Source of the DNA: Flavobacteriales bacterium
GTDB taxonomy: Bacteria; Bacteroidota; Bacteroidia; Flavobacteriales_E; Vicingaceae
Length of the DNA: 61,369 nt
Reading direction: 5' to 3'
NCBI GenBank assembly: GCA_002401955.1
Contig: NVUQ01000084.1
Coordinates: forward strand, 1 to 61,369
Position 1 is the first letter of the stretch; each line of letters begins with the position of its first letter. The notes under the pieces are model-generated. The model saw only the letters and a list, made by a program, of their open reading frames with translations. It was not told the DNA's origin and searched no databases. The position numbers and the translations under genes are program-made. Positions 33,793 to 44,015 of the stretch are shown here, piece by piece.

Positions 33793-35154
33793 ATGAGTAC
33801 ATTCGAAAAATTCGGTTTATCTAAGCAACTTAATTTTGCTATTGAAGATTTAGGATTTAAAAATCCAACCCCAATTCAAGAAGCATCGTTTAATATTATT
33901 CTTTCAGGTAAAGATATTGTTGGTATTGCACAAACCGGAACAGGTAAGACCTTTGCTTACATGTTGCCTCTTTTAGATGAGCTTAAGTTCTCTAAACAAT
34001 TGAACCCACGAATATTGGTCCTGGTTCCTACAAGGGAGTTGGTAATACAAGTTGTTGAGAATATTAATAGCTATGCAAGCTATATGAATGTTAGAACTAT
34101 TGGAGTGTACGGTGGTGCAAACATTAATATGCAGAGACAAGCTGTTTTACAAGGTTGTGATATTGTTGTTGCAACACCTGGAAGGCTGTATGATTTAGCT
34201 ATGACTAGAGCTTTAAAACTAAAAGGGATTAAAAAACTAGTTATTGATGAAGTTGATGTAATGCTTGATCTTGGTTTTAGGTTTCAGCTTACCAATATTT
34301 TTGAATTATTACCAGAACGTAGGCAGAACATCATGTTTTCTGCTACAATGACTGATGAGATTGATGCTTTAATTGACAGTTTTTTCTTTCAACCAGAAAA
34401 AGTAGCCATAGCTTTAAGTGGAACACCATTAGATAATATTGCTCAAACCTGTTATCAGGTAAAAAACTTCTACACTAAGGTTAACTTATTAGGGCATCTT
34501 TTACAAGATAAAGAAGAGTTTAGTAAGGTTTTGGTGTTTGTAGCCAATAAAAAAAGTGCCGATAGATTGTTTGCTGTTTTGGAAGAAGAGTTTAGTGACG
34601 AAATGGGAGTAATTCATTCTAATAAATCTCAGAACTATAGAATTCGTTCTATTGAGCAATTTGATAATGGAAAGAATAGAGTTTTAGTTTCTACCGATGT
34701 AATGGCTCGTGGGTTAGATTTAGATAAAATATCACATGTAATTAATTTTGATACACCCAACTTTCCAGAAAACTATATGCATCGTATTGGTAGAACTGGT
34801 AGGGCGGAAGAAGAGGGTAAAACCATTTTGTTTTTCACCAAAGAAGAGCGTGAGCATAAAGAAGGTATTGAAAAGTTAATGGGTTTAAAAATTAAGCAAA
34901 TTCCTTTTCCAAGAGATGTAGAACAATCGGTAGAATTAACACCAGAAGAAAGACCTGAAGAAGGTGAATCTAAAAACTACAATAGAAACACTAAGCAAGA
35001 AGAGCGTGGGGAAAGTTTCCATGAAAAGAGTGCTAAGAATAGTAAGGTGAACTTAGGTGGCTCTTATAAAAGAGAAATTAAAACCAAGTTTAAAAAAGCT
35101 AAAACTAGAGGAGATAAAAACGTAAATAGAGGAAGGAAAAAAGGAGGGAAGTAA
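33793..35154 (+). CDS. DEAD-box ATP-dependent RNA helicase
   Basis: A 453-residue helicase. All core motifs are visible: AQTGTGKT (I), PTRELVIQ (Ia), TPGRLYD (Ib), DEVD in place of DEAD (II), SAT (III), STDVMARGLD (V) and HRIGRTGR (VI). The Lys/Arg-rich tail beyond about residue 390 should bind RNA. The last base of its TAA is the first base of the next ATG, so the two are coupled. Confidence 0.93.
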   Translation: MSTFEKFGLSKQLNFAIEDLGFKNPTPIQEASFNIILSGKDIVGIAQTGTGKTFAYMLPLLDELKFSKQLNPRILVLVPTRELVIQVVENINSYASYMNVRTIGVYGGANINMQRQAVLQGCDIVVATPGRLYDLAMTRALKLKGIKKLVIDEVDVMLDLGFRFQLTNIFELLPERRQNIMFSATMTDEIDALIDSFFFQPEKVAIALSGTPLDNIAQTCYQVKNFYTKVNLLGHLLQDKEEFSKVLVFVANKKSADRLFAVLEEEFSDEMGVIHSNKSQNYRIRSIEQFDNGKNRVLVSTDVMARGLDLDKISHVINFDTPNFPENYMHRIGRTGRAEEEGKTILFFTKEEREHKEGIEKLMGLKIKQIPFPRDVEQSVELTPEERPEEGESKNYNRNTKQEERGESFHEKSAKNSKVNLGGSYKREIKTKFKKAKTRGDKNVNRGRKKGGK

Positions 35155-35684
35155 TGAGTAAGAGAGCGTTAAAATCATATTTAAACGAACTCACTAAAAA
35201 GCAATTGCAAGAGCAAGTGCTTGACTTATATACTCGATTTAAACCCGTTAAAACCTATTACAACTTTGTATTTAACCCTAAAGAAGAAAAACTCTTAGAT
35301 GATGCTAAGTTTAAGATATCAAAAGAATACTTTCCTTTAAATACGCGTAAACCAAAAACAAGAAGATCGGTAGCACAAAAAATCATTAAACATTATATTC
35401 AGTTGGGTGTAGATGCTTTTGTTGTTGCAGATGTAATGTTATTTAATATTGAAGTGGCTCAAGAATATTGTGCTGAAAAACCAATAAAACAAGATTCATT
35501 TTATACAAGTATGTTTAAGAGTTTTGAAGAGGTGTTAAGGTTTACAGAACAGCACGGTATTCAATCTGATTTTACTATTCGTTTTTCCAATATTGTTAAA
35601 AATACTGAAGAGAAGCATTGGGTTAATTCTGAAGGGTTTAGGAATATGATAAGCCCCCTTACCCCCGAAGGGGGAATTAAGTAA
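35154..35684 (+). CDS. DUF6155-like protein with repeat-derived C-terminus
   Basis: A 176-residue soluble protein with a helical N-terminal part (MSKRALKSYLNELTKKQLQE). It fits the DUF6155 family, function unknown. The last ten codons (SPLTPEGGIK) lie in a CCCCCTTACCCCCGAAGGGGG-type intergenic repeat, so the native end was probably before about residue 166. Shares one base with the helicase stop codon. Confidence 0.7.
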   Translation: MSKRALKSYLNELTKKQLQEQVLDLYTRFKPVKTYYNFVFNPKEEKLLDDAKFKISKEYFPLNTRKPKTRRSVAQKIIKHYIQLGVDAFVVADVMLFNIEVAQEYCAEKPIKQDSFYTSMFKSFEEVLRFTEQHGIQSDFTIRFSNIVKNTEEKHWVNSEGFRNMISPLTPEGGIK

Positions 35685-35720
35685 GAGTCTGTGAGTTTTA
35701 ACTTCTGCCTTTAAAGGGGA
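35651..35720. repeat. G/C-tract intergenic repeat
   Basis: CCCCC-GAA-GGGGG (35662-35674) within AAGCCCCCTTACCCC, followed by AACTTCTGCCTTTAAAGGGG to 35720. These are typical pieces of a Bacteroidota intergenic repeat. Its local base composition is unlike the flanking gene. Overlaps the 3' end of the DUF6155-like gene. Confidence 0.55.
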
Positions 35721-35883
35721 GACAATTTTGTCCAATTTATTTGACTAAGTGTTCCCATCCTTGGAGGTTTGATATTAAGATAAAAATCAATAGTATTGAT
35801 TTGTCAATAAAAAAAAGGTGGGTTGTTACAAAATTAGAGGGGTGTTGTAATAGCTCTAATAAATGTTCTATTTTTACTCCTGA

Positions 35884-36864
35884 ATGTCCAGCATCAAACA
35901 AACTATATTAAACATTACTAAAGCAACAAATGCTGAGGAAATTGAGCATATTCAAACACTTTGGAGTGGTTATGGTAATATTTCAAGATATGCTTTAACA
36001 GGAAGTAATCTTAATACTGTGATCGTTAAGAATATCATTTACCCTAATCAAACTAATCACCCAAGAGGTTGGAATACAGCTGTTTCTCATCAACGAAAAG
36101 TAAAATCTTATCAAGTAGAAACGGAATGGTACAAAAGTTTTTCTGACTTATGTAATGATGATTGTAGAATTCCTAAATGTTATGGCACAGAAAATATAGG
36201 GGAGGAACAAGTTATTGTTTTAGAAGATTTAGATGCAGCGGGATTTCCCGTTCGTAAATCTGATTTAACAAAAGATGAAGTTAAAATCTGTTTAAAATGG
36301 TTAGCAAATTTTCATGCAACATTTTTAAATATAAAGCCTGAAGGATTATGGGGGTCAGGAACTTATTGGCATTTAGCAACTAGACCCGATGAGTTTGCAA
36401 CGATGAATGATACTCCTTTAAAGCAAGTGGCTTCTGAAATTGATGAAATACTGAGTAATTCTAAATTTCAAACCTTGGTGCATGGAGATGCTAAAGTGGC
36501 CAATTTTTGTTTTTCTGAAGATATGTTAAACGTTGCTGCTGTTGATTTTCAATATGTTGGTGGAGGTTGTGGAATGAAAGATGTAGCTTATCTTTTAGGA
36601 AGCTGTTTAACAGAAAATGAATGTGAAGTTTATGAAAGTGAGTTATTAGATTTTTATTTCTTAGAACTAAAAAGTGCTTTAAATATAAAAGGAATCGAAT
36701 CAATCTCTAATAAGTTAGAACAAGAATGGCGTGCCCTTTATTCAATCGCATGGGCAGATTTTACTCGGTTTTTAATGGGATGGATGCCAACTCATCAAAA
36801 ATTGAATGCTTACAGTAAGTTAATGGTTGAAAAAGCACTTAATTCAATTAAAAAAGAACAGTAG
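35884..36864 (+). CDS. Aminoglycoside/ecdysteroid kinase-like phosphotransferase
   Basis: A 326-residue protein of the choline/aminoglycoside/ecdysteroid kinase-like superfamily. The catalytic loop is LVHGDAKVANFCF (HGDxxxxN) and the metal-binding DFQYVGGGCGMKDVAYLL follows. EEQVIVLEDLDAAGFP is the hinge region. Substrate unknown; some close families are mis-labelled as oxidoreductases. Its 3' end overlaps the convergent histidine kinase gene by 17 bases. Confidence 0.8.
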   Translation: MSSIKQTILNITKATNAEEIEHIQTLWSGYGNISRYALTGSNLNTVIVKNIIYPNQTNHPRGWNTAVSHQRKVKSYQVETEWYKSFSDLCNDDCRIPKCYGTENIGEEQVIVLEDLDAAGFPVRKSDLTKDEVKICLKWLANFHATFLNIKPEGLWGSGTYWHLATRPDEFATMNDTPLKQVASEIDEILSNSKFQTLVHGDAKVANFCFSEDMLNVAAVDFQYVGGGCGMKDVAYLLGSCLTENECEVYESELLDFYFLELKSALNIKGIESISNKLEQEWRALYSIAWADFTRFLMGWMPTHQKLNAYSKLMVEKALNSIKKEQ

Positions 36865-38554
36865 TTCGCCCTCCATTTTCACCATCTATAGAGAGTTTCC
36901 CATCCAGTTGTAATGTAAAAGTGTCTATCAAACCAAATCCGCCAAAATCATCTTTATCTACTTTTTCAATATCAAAACCAACACCATTATCATTAATGGT
37001 TAGTTTATTAACACCAGAAATGGTTGATATTTCAATATCTATTCGATTTGTTTTCTTTTTACTAAATTCAAAACCATGTTCAACACTATTAGATAAAGCT
37101 TCATAAACTATAAACCCTATAGGAATACAGGTATCTAAAGATTTTATGTTAACACTTGATTTTATATTAACCTCATAGGAATAATTAAACTCATTGTCAT
37201 TTTTATAATAATTTACAATATCCTGTAAATAATTTTTAAGATCAAATTCATTTCTGTTGTCAGCTGAAGTAATATGATTGTGGGCTAAAGAAATTATATT
37301 AACTCGTTCTAGCAATTTTGCATTTATAGAATTGTTTTTTTTATAGGAAGTAATAGCAGGTTTAGAATATTTAATTAAGCTCATAACTACCTGAAGATTG
37401 TTACGAACACGATGATTAATTTCGCTAATTAATTCTTCTTTTTCTTTATCAGATTTTATTAATTCTTTGTTATGACTTTCTAAAACTTCGTTTATTTCTT
37501 TCTCTTTATTTAATTGATTTAGAACCCCACTTAATTCAGCTGTTACAGCTGACTTTTGTTTGTTTTTTTTAATTGCAACGGTATTAAGTTTTTTTTGAAA
37601 AATTAATGCTGAAGCCAAATCTTTATTTTGCTCATACCAATCACTTAATTCTTTATAAATGTAGAGTGCAAAATCTTTGGCCCTATATTTTGTAACCAAT
37701 TTTTCAGTACTTAGTAGAGTTTCAATATAAAGCTCAGGTTTTACCTCTTTAGAGTGTTGTATTATAATTTTTCCAATTCTTATTTTAATAAAGTAATCAT
37801 TGGTGGTATCAATTAAAGAAGCACATTCTTTAAAATATAAATTAGTGTAATAATTATTGTTTTGAATTTTAGCTAATTGAAATAGTAAGTGATAGATGCC
37901 TGCTAATCCTGAAATATCTTTAATCGATTTTTTTATTTTTAAAGCATCTATTAAAATTCTTGTTGCTTTTGTATGTTCTCCAACATTTTTATGACATATT
38001 GCCATATAAAGATAGGTAGTAGAAATAATATACTTGTTATCTACTAAATAAAAAGAACTAATAATTTCTTTAAGTAAATTAGATGCTTCAAAAAATTCTT
38101 CATTTTCGATATGCCACAATGCAATTGCATTGTTGGTCATAGCAATACCGTTATAGTCAAGAATTACATTATAATAGTAATTCGACTGCCGATAACAAGT
38201 TAACGATTTATAAGATTCTCCAATTCTTCGTAATACCAAAGCAGAGGAGTAGTAAAGTCTTGCTAAATGTTTATCATTTACTCCTTTTTTTTTTAATAGT
38301 AATTGGTCAATTAAATTAGTAGCAGTTTTAAGATTTCCTTTTAGTGCATGTAGTAAAGATAATAAGGCTTTAGCTCCAATTAATGAACTTGAGTAGTTGC
38401 CGGCTTTAGCCCATTTAATACCCTTTTCAGCCATTTTAAAAGCAAGAGCTAAATCACTATGTCTTATATTGTATGCTTCATCTAAAATTAATTCACAATC
38501 AATTTCAGATTTTATATCATTAGTTAAAAACGAACTCGTTTTTGAGGATTTCAT
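36848..38554 (-). CDS. Cytoplasmic TPR sensor histidine kinase (HisKA_2)
   Basis: A 568-residue kinase with no signal peptide or membrane helix. Residues about 30-330 are TPR-like helical repeats as sensor. A coiled coil leads to a HisKA_2 phospho-acceptor region with His381 in SEINHRVRNNLQVVMSLIKY. The HATPase domain (about 460-568) has EALSNSVEHGF (N box), NDNGVGFD (G1) and GGFGL (G2). No cognate regulator is adjacent. Confidence 0.88.
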   Translation of the reverse strand: MKSSKTSSFLTNDIKSEIDCELILDEAYNIRHSDLALAFKMAEKGIKWAKAGNYSSSLIGAKALLSLLHALKGNLKTATNLIDQLLLKKKGVNDKHLARLYYSSALVLRRIGESYKSLTCYRQSNYYYNVILDYNGIAMTNNAIALWHIENEEFFEASNLLKEIISSFYLVDNKYIISTTYLYMAICHKNVGEHTKATRILIDALKIKKSIKDISGLAGIYHLLFQLAKIQNNNYYTNLYFKECASLIDTTNDYFIKIRIGKIIIQHSKEVKPELYIETLLSTEKLVTKYRAKDFALYIYKELSDWYEQNKDLASALIFQKKLNTVAIKKNKQKSAVTAELSGVLNQLNKEKEINEVLESHNKELIKSDKEKEELISEINHRVRNNLQVVMSLIKYSKPAITSYKKNNSINAKLLERVNIISLAHNHITSADNRNEFDLKNYLQDIVNYYKNDNEFNYSYEVNIKSSVNIKSLDTCIPIGFIVYEALSNSVEHGFEFSKKKTNRIDIEISTISGVNKLTINDNGVGFDIEKVDKDDFGGFGLIDTFTLQLDGKLSIDGENGGRTTVLF

Positions 38555-38695
38555 GATTAAAACAAATATTTCTAGTATACCTTTTGTAGGAAATTAAACA
38601 CCTATATTCATGCTACTACGAAAAAAAGATTTATTTGTTTCTTTTTTTAGAACTTAAATAGAAAATTGCAATAAGTTTGAGAAGATGGTGAAGAA

Positions 38696-41600
38696 TTATC
38701 TCATTAAATTGATGTGTCCTTCTAAAGTTTGTTCTTCCTCTTTCCAGTTCTTAACCATTACTTTGTACACATAAATATCGTTGTTTTGTAATACACCTTT
38801 GTAGTAACCATTCCAACCAACATTTATATCTTCGGTTTCAAATACAAGCTCTCCCCAACGGTTAAATATTTTAAATTCTAATAACTCTTTAATTCCCCAA
38901 CCTTTAAGGTAGATAATATCGTTTACTCCATCACCATTTGGAGTAAAAGTAGTGGGTAATTTTACAAAAGTTTCTGGATGAACTTTAATGTCGTAATCTG
39001 CTTCAGAAGTAAAACAACCAAATTTATCGCTTACTGTTAAATGATAAATTATATCTTCAGTAGGATTAATATAAGGAGGTATACAATCTAAACAGCTTAA
39101 ACCTTCTTCTGGAGTCCATGTAAAATTGTATAAGTCGGTATTAAAGCTTAATGGTAAATAAACAGTATCACCCATTACAACGAGCGTATCAAAATCGTTT
39201 AACAATAATTTTTCAATCACATAAAGTGTTGCACTTGCTGTATTTTCACATTGTAAAACTGTTGATATATCTTTTACAGTAACAGTAAATAATGTTGTGG
39301 TACTTAATGTTTGAGTTGCAGTACTATGCTGATTAGGGTTGACAACCATTGCTGCAGGATTCCAAAGATAAGAGTACAATAAATTTGGATTTAGTGTGTT
39401 TAGCTGCCCAGTAGTTCCAGCACATATCGTATCAGTGCTAATAGTAATGTCTGGCAATGAATCTAATATTACTGTTTTTATAATCGTATCTCTACAATCA
39501 AATTGACTGTTGTGGATAGATAGGATTACTTGATAGGTTCCGTGAGTTGTATAATTATGAGTAACTGGTTGATTAACCGTAGAGGTTTGCCCGTCTCCAA
39601 AATCCCATAAATATGAACTAGCATTTACAGAAGTATTAGAAAAGGGATAAGGAGCAAAACAAATTGCAGTATCAATATCATTCAAATTTCGAACAAAATC
39701 AGCTATAACTGGCTGAACAAATATAGTAGCAACATCAGTAGAAGAACAAGTACTGTCGGCATTATATAAAATTAGTTTCGCTAAAAAACTTCCTGATGAA
39801 GGATGATAACTATATCCATGGTTGATAGAGTCTACATCGGTAGTGTCAGTTCCATCAGAAAAATCCCAAGTATATGTTCCTACATCTACGGTATCAGTAT
39901 TTAATGTGAATAATACTAAATCATTTAAACAAACCATACTATCACTTATAGAAAATGTTCCTTCCGGACCTATAATATCAAATTCCCTTTCAAAAGTGTC
40001 TTTACAGCCAAAACTAGTTTCAGCTATTAATTGTGCATTATAAGTGCCTTTTGTTGAGTAGCCCCATACAGGGTTAGGATTGTTTGTAATAGGCATAGAG
40101 CCATCTCCAAAAATCCATGTTACCGTATATGGAGATGTTGATATAGTTGAATCATGGAAATTAACAACAGGGTTTGTTAAGCATCTAAATGAAGATGTAT
40201 CAGTAGTAGTGTAAGAAGCTATAGGGTAGTCTTGAACATTTACAATTGTAATTAAGGAATCTTTACAGCCTGAGCTCACTTCTTCAAAGACTAAAGATAC
40301 TGGGTAATTCCCTCCATTGTTAAAACTATGTGTTGGATTTTGAATTACTGATGTATTACCATCCATAAAATCCCAATTAAAGATTAGATTAGATCCTTGA
40401 GTAGTAAAATCCGTAGCAGTAAAACTTATAGAGTCTCCGCTGCATATATTTGTTAGGATAGGAGAGGTGTTAACAGTACTAAAAGGAGTATAAACGGAAA
40501 TAGTTTTAGTTACCTGGTCTGTACATCCAATAGCATTGGTTATGTTTAAAGTAACGATAAAACTTGTTTGGTTTGCAGTATAAGTGTGGGCGGTATCTTG
40601 TCCGGTATAGTTTTGACCATCACCAAAAGACCATTGCCAATTAGTAATTGTGGTGTCAGAAGTACTTGAATCGCTAAAAGTTACCAAAGTTGGAATACAA
40701 ATACTATTATCATCAATTGAAAAACCTGCCTTAATACCAAATACTTCAACAAAAGTACTTGCAGTATCTTTACAACCATTAACATCTGTAACAACCAAGG
40801 TAACTAGGTTTTGTCCTGTTACAGGGAAAGAAATGCTTTCATTAGCATTTCCTGTGGTTATTGGTCGAGTTCCTGGGTCACTAAAAGACCATGTATATCC
40901 CATGTTGCAAAAGCCATTTACGTCTTGAGAAGAACTGGCATTAAAAGGAGCTCCTACATTCTGACAAATTAAAGAATCAAATCCAAAACTGGCCTGTATA
41001 TCACGTATTTTCACAATAGAAGTATCATAAGAAATGGGGCAGCCCGATCCAGCGTTTATTGCTTCTAGAATAACTGTGTAATCACCAGTTGCCGCATATA
41101 AATAATTGGTGTCAGAAACATTAGAAGAATTACCATCTCCAAAATCCCAAGAAATAGATGTTGCACTATGACTACTATCTGCAAAATTGATATTAAATGA
41201 AGAATCACAAGTTTGGAAGTAGTTAATTTCGGCAATAGGCCCTTTAACATCTATTAAACCCAATTTTGTGATGGAAGAAAAACAACCGTTAAAGCCTACT
41301 GTTAAAGTTACATTTTGTGGGCCTGTCTGATTATTAAAACTCCATTTTGGACCAGATTCTTGGTAACAACTAAACATCCTGTCTGCTTCCGTAGAATAAT
41401 GCCAAGTATCGATACTATCTCCTAAAGGAGAAGGTGTTAAATCTGTAAACTCAACAGAGTCACCAGGGCAAACACTCGTTAAATCAACTGAAAAATCAGG
41501 AATCATTACATCACCAACTTTAATTGTAGTGTTATAAGAAGTATCAACACAACCTGCTGAATTTGTAATAACTAAATAAGCGTGATAAATCCCCATATTA

Positions 41601-43090
41601 GTATAGGTATGCGACTGAGGATTGTTATTAGTTGCAGAAACTGAATTACCATCTCCAAAAAACCATTCCCAATTTACAATAGGTTCATTTGAATTACTCG
41701 AATCTGAAAACTGAACAGTTAGCGGTAAACACCCATCAACAATATCGGGTATCATCAGGGCATTTGGCTCATATATTGTGTCAATTACCATATAACTATC
41801 TACACAGCCTGCAGCTGTTGTAATAGTTAAAGTGGTTAAAAAATAATTAAAAGCCATATTTGGTCCATTAATAGAATACTCAGTTGTATCTAATACAATT
41901 AATGTGTCTGCTGGGTTTTGTAAGGTAGATGTAGTCCCATCATGGAAAGTCCATAGATAAGTAGCTCCGCTTGTTGTGGTGGGAGTAAAATTAACTACCA
42001 ACGGATCATAACAAGCATAGGTTGGTGAGGATATAAAATTAGCATTTGCTTCTTCAACAAATATATTAATAGTAGTATCGTGCGGGCAGGGTCCTAAAAT
42101 AGAAAGTTTTATTGGATGAATACCAGTAGTATTAAAAGTTACTATAGGATTGGTTTGTGTTGATAAGCTTGGGGTGGCATTCGGTCCAAAATCCCATAAA
42201 TAATTACCTGAAGGAGATAGATTTACCATAGTGTCTGGAATTCCCAAACAAATAGTATCAGACGCTTCAAAGTTTGCCGTTGGTTGTCCAATACCAACAT
42301 TTAACTGAGTTGATCTTGCACATCCGTTAGTATCGGTAACCATTAATGAAACTAAAAAATTACCTTGAGTTAAGTAGTTTTGAATTGGAGGATTAACCAC
42401 AGTTGATGTATTGGAATTTCCAAAATTCCAATTATAAGTTAAAGGTGCTCCTGATGCTGTTGAAGAATTGGCGGAAAATGTTACACCTAAAGGAGCAACA
42501 CATGCTGATGCTGGAGATGGATTGGTGGTAATAATTGGCGATGGTGGGTTTGTTAATGATATTAAATTAACATAATTATCAGTCGCATCGCACGATATTA
42601 AATTAGTTCCTAACTGAAGTGTAACAGAATAGTTGCCTTCAGGTATATAAGTATGAGAAATTGGATTACCACTTGCTGATTGTCCATCACCAAAAATCCA
42701 AGTATAATTTACAATATTTATTCCAGAGTTTAAAATAGTAGCATCTGTAAAATTAACTATTAAAGGTGCGCAACCTTGGGTTAGGTTTGTGGTAAATTGA
42801 GCTACAGGCTTAGGATAAACATCTATTATTACAGTTCCTAAGATTGGACCCGTAGCGGTTGCTCTAAATTCTACAATATAAGAGCCTGCTGCAATAAAAG
42901 TGTTGCTTGGGTTTTCTAGATTGGATGTTGCTCCATCTTTAAAATCCCAGTACCAAGTTCCCATACCAGTTGGTGCGGAAAATTGAACAGTTAACGGGAA
43001 ACAACCTTCGTTAATATTTGCTGTTTGTGCGAAACTACTTTTAGAAAAAAGTACAACAATCGTTAGGATAAGTATTTTAAAGCATTTCAT
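38696..43090 (-). CDS. Giant PKD-repeat T9SS adhesin with CHU_C sorting domain
   Basis: A 1464-residue secreted protein. A signal peptide (to about SSFAQ) precedes about thirteen PKD-like modules recognisable by W-x-F-G-D-G variants (WDFKDG, WIFGDG, WNFGNS, WTFHDG, WFFGDG, WDFMDG and others). The C-terminus LPTTFTPNGDGVNDIIYLKG, then FNRWGELVFE and GWNGYYKG is the gliding motility-associated (type B T9SS) sorting domain. It is likely a cell-surface adhesin anchored or released through the type IX system. It diverges from the M43, PorP/SprF and OmpA genes. Start at ATG 43090, since 43093 is TTG. Confidence 0.93.
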   Translation of the reverse strand: MKCFKILILTIVVLFSKSSFAQTANINEGCFPLTVQFSAPTGMGTWYWDFKDGATSNLENPSNTFIAAGSYIVEFRATATGPILGTVIIDVYPKPVAQFTTNLTQGCAPLIVNFTDATILNSGINIVNYTWIFGDGQSASGNPISHTYIPEGNYSVTLQLGTNLISCDATDNYVNLISLTNPPSPIITTNPSPASACVAPLGVTFSANSSTASGAPLTYNWNFGNSNTSTVVNPPIQNYLTQGNFLVSLMVTDTNGCARSTQLNVGIGQPTANFEASDTICLGIPDTMVNLSPSGNYLWDFGPNATPSLSTQTNPIVTFNTTGIHPIKLSILGPCPHDTTINIFVEEANANFISSPTYACYDPLVVNFTPTTTSGATYLWTFHDGTTSTLQNPADTLIVLDTTEYSINGPNMAFNYFLTTLTITTAAGCVDSYMVIDTIYEPNALMIPDIVDGCLPLTVQFSDSSNSNEPIVNWEWFFGDGNSVSATNNNPQSHTYTNMGIYHAYLVITNSAGCVDTSYNTTIKVGDVMIPDFSVDLTSVCPGDSVEFTDLTPSPLGDSIDTWHYSTEADRMFSCYQESGPKWSFNNQTGPQNVTLTVGFNGCFSSITKLGLIDVKGPIAEINYFQTCDSSFNINFADSSHSATSISWDFGDGNSSNVSDTNYLYAATGDYTVILEAINAGSGCPISYDTSIVKIRDIQASFGFDSLICQNVGAPFNASSSQDVNGFCNMGYTWSFSDPGTRPITTGNANESISFPVTGQNLVTLVVTDVNGCKDTASTFVEVFGIKAGFSIDDNSICIPTLVTFSDSSTSDTTITNWQWSFGDGQNYTGQDTAHTYTANQTSFIVTLNITNAIGCTDQVTKTISVYTPFSTVNTSPILTNICSGDSISFTATDFTTQGSNLIFNWDFMDGNTSVIQNPTHSFNNGGNYPVSLVFEEVSSGCKDSLITIVNVQDYPIASYTTTDTSSFRCLTNPVVNFHDSTISTSPYTVTWIFGDGSMPITNNPNPVWGYSTKGTYNAQLIAETSFGCKDTFEREFDIIGPEGTFSISDSMVCLNDLVLFTLNTDTVDVGTYTWDFSDGTDTTDVDSINHGYSYHPSSGSFLAKLILYNADSTCSSTDVATIFVQPVIADFVRNLNDIDTAICFAPYPFSNTSVNASSYLWDFGDGQTSTVNQPVTHNYTTHGTYQVILSIHNSQFDCRDTIIKTVILDSLPDITISTDTICAGTTGQLNTLNPNLLYSYLWNPAAMVVNPNQHSTATQTLSTTTLFTVTVKDISTVLQCENTASATLYVIEKLLLNDFDTLVVMGDTVYLPLSFNTDLYNFTWTPEEGLSCLDCIPPYINPTEDIIYHLTVSDKFGCFTSEADYDIKVHPETFVKLPTTFTPNGDGVNDIIYLKGWGIKELLEFKIFNRWGELVFETEDINVGWNGYYKGVLQNNDIYVYKVMVKNWKEEEQTLEGHINLMR

Positions 43091-43127
43091 CAATATATTT
43101 ACTTTAGTGTAAAAGTAGTTAAGCTTT

Positions 43128-43135
43128 CAAAAATA
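43128..43135 (-). promoter_or_regulatory. Candidate -7 box TATTTTTG
   Basis: Complement of CAAAAATA, matching TAnnTTTG, 37 bases before the ATG of the PKD-repeat adhesin. Confidence 0.4.
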
Positions 43136-43211
43136 AGATTTAAATTTTTATAACCATTTCATCTCTTTTTTTTAAAAATCGTACATTCGTAAAAATAAAT
43201 AAACTTAAACA

Positions 43212-44015
43212 ATGTTACCATTATTACGATTTTTACTACCTATTACCATTTTACTCTCATTGGCAGTAGGAGATGCATATGCTTTTACTCCTAGAGAACC
43301 GTTGCCATGTTTAAATAAAAAGTTTACAATTATTGCACATATTGTAAGAGATAGTTTGGAACAACCTAATGTTACTGAACTTGAAATTTTAGAAGCAATA
43401 GATACTTTAAACCGTTATTTCTCTCCAATATGTGTTTCATTTGAAATATGTGAATTTAATTATATTGATAATTTTCAGTATGATGATATAACGTGGGATC
43501 CTGAATGGGACGAAATGATTATAAAATACCACGAAGCAAATAGAATAAATATGTTTTTTGTTACTTCAGTAGATGACCCTGGGGTTTGTGGAGTGGCTAG
43601 TCTAGGAGGGATTGGGTCAATGGATAATGGAGGTATTGTAATTTTAAAGGGACCGGCTTGTTTTACTCCAACATCAAAAACAGTACCTCATGAAATGGGG
43701 CACTTCTTTGGCTTGCCGCACACTTTTGAAGGTTCTGGAATTGAATTAGCCGATGGTAGTAATTGTACAACTGCTGGAGATCAGATTTGTGATACACCAG
43801 GAGATCCTTTTGTGAAAGGAGATAATGTTGCAACCTACGTAGATGCTAATTGTCGATTTATTTCAATGAAAGTAGATGCTAACGGAGATTTTTATGACCC
43901 TATTGTTGGCAACATGATGTCTTATTACCCAAAAGAATGTGCCTGCGGTTTTACCTATGAACAGTACAAGAAAATGGCTAATACCTATTTAATTTCTAAT
44001 CCTAAAATGTGGTAG
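43212..44015 (+). CDS. Secreted M43-family zinc metalloprotease
   Basis: A 267-residue exported protease of the pappalysin-like M43 family. The signal peptide ends near DAYAF. The active site is HEMGHFFGLPH, giving ligands His160, His164, His170 and catalytic Glu161, and the Met-turn is in GNMMSYYPKECACGFTYEQY. No C-terminal sorting domain is present. Its TAG shares one base with the GTG of the PorP/SprF gene, so it leads an operon with T9SS-linked genes. Confidence 0.9.
   Translation: MLPLLRFLLPITILLSLAVGDAYAFTPREPLPCLNKKFTIIAHIVRDSLEQPNVTELEILEAIDTLNRYFSPICVSFEICEFNYIDNFQYDDITWDPEWDEMIIKYHEANRINMFFVTSVDDPGVCGVASLGGIGSMDNGGIVILKGPACFTPTSKTVPHEMGHFFGLPHTFEGSGIELADGSNCTTAGDQICDTPGDPFVKGDNVATYVDANCRFISMKVDANGDFYDPIVGNMMSYYPKECACGFTYEQYKKMANTYLISNPKMW

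Noticed and set aside
35884..36864. Kinase-like gene as an aminoglycoside resistance gene
   Set aside because: Only the general HGDxxxxN fold is shared; the hinge and C-terminal parts look like the ecdysteroid/choline kinase-like group.
39822..41250. Short ORFs inside the PKD adhesin
   Set aside because: Shadows of the repetitive PKD coding sequence.
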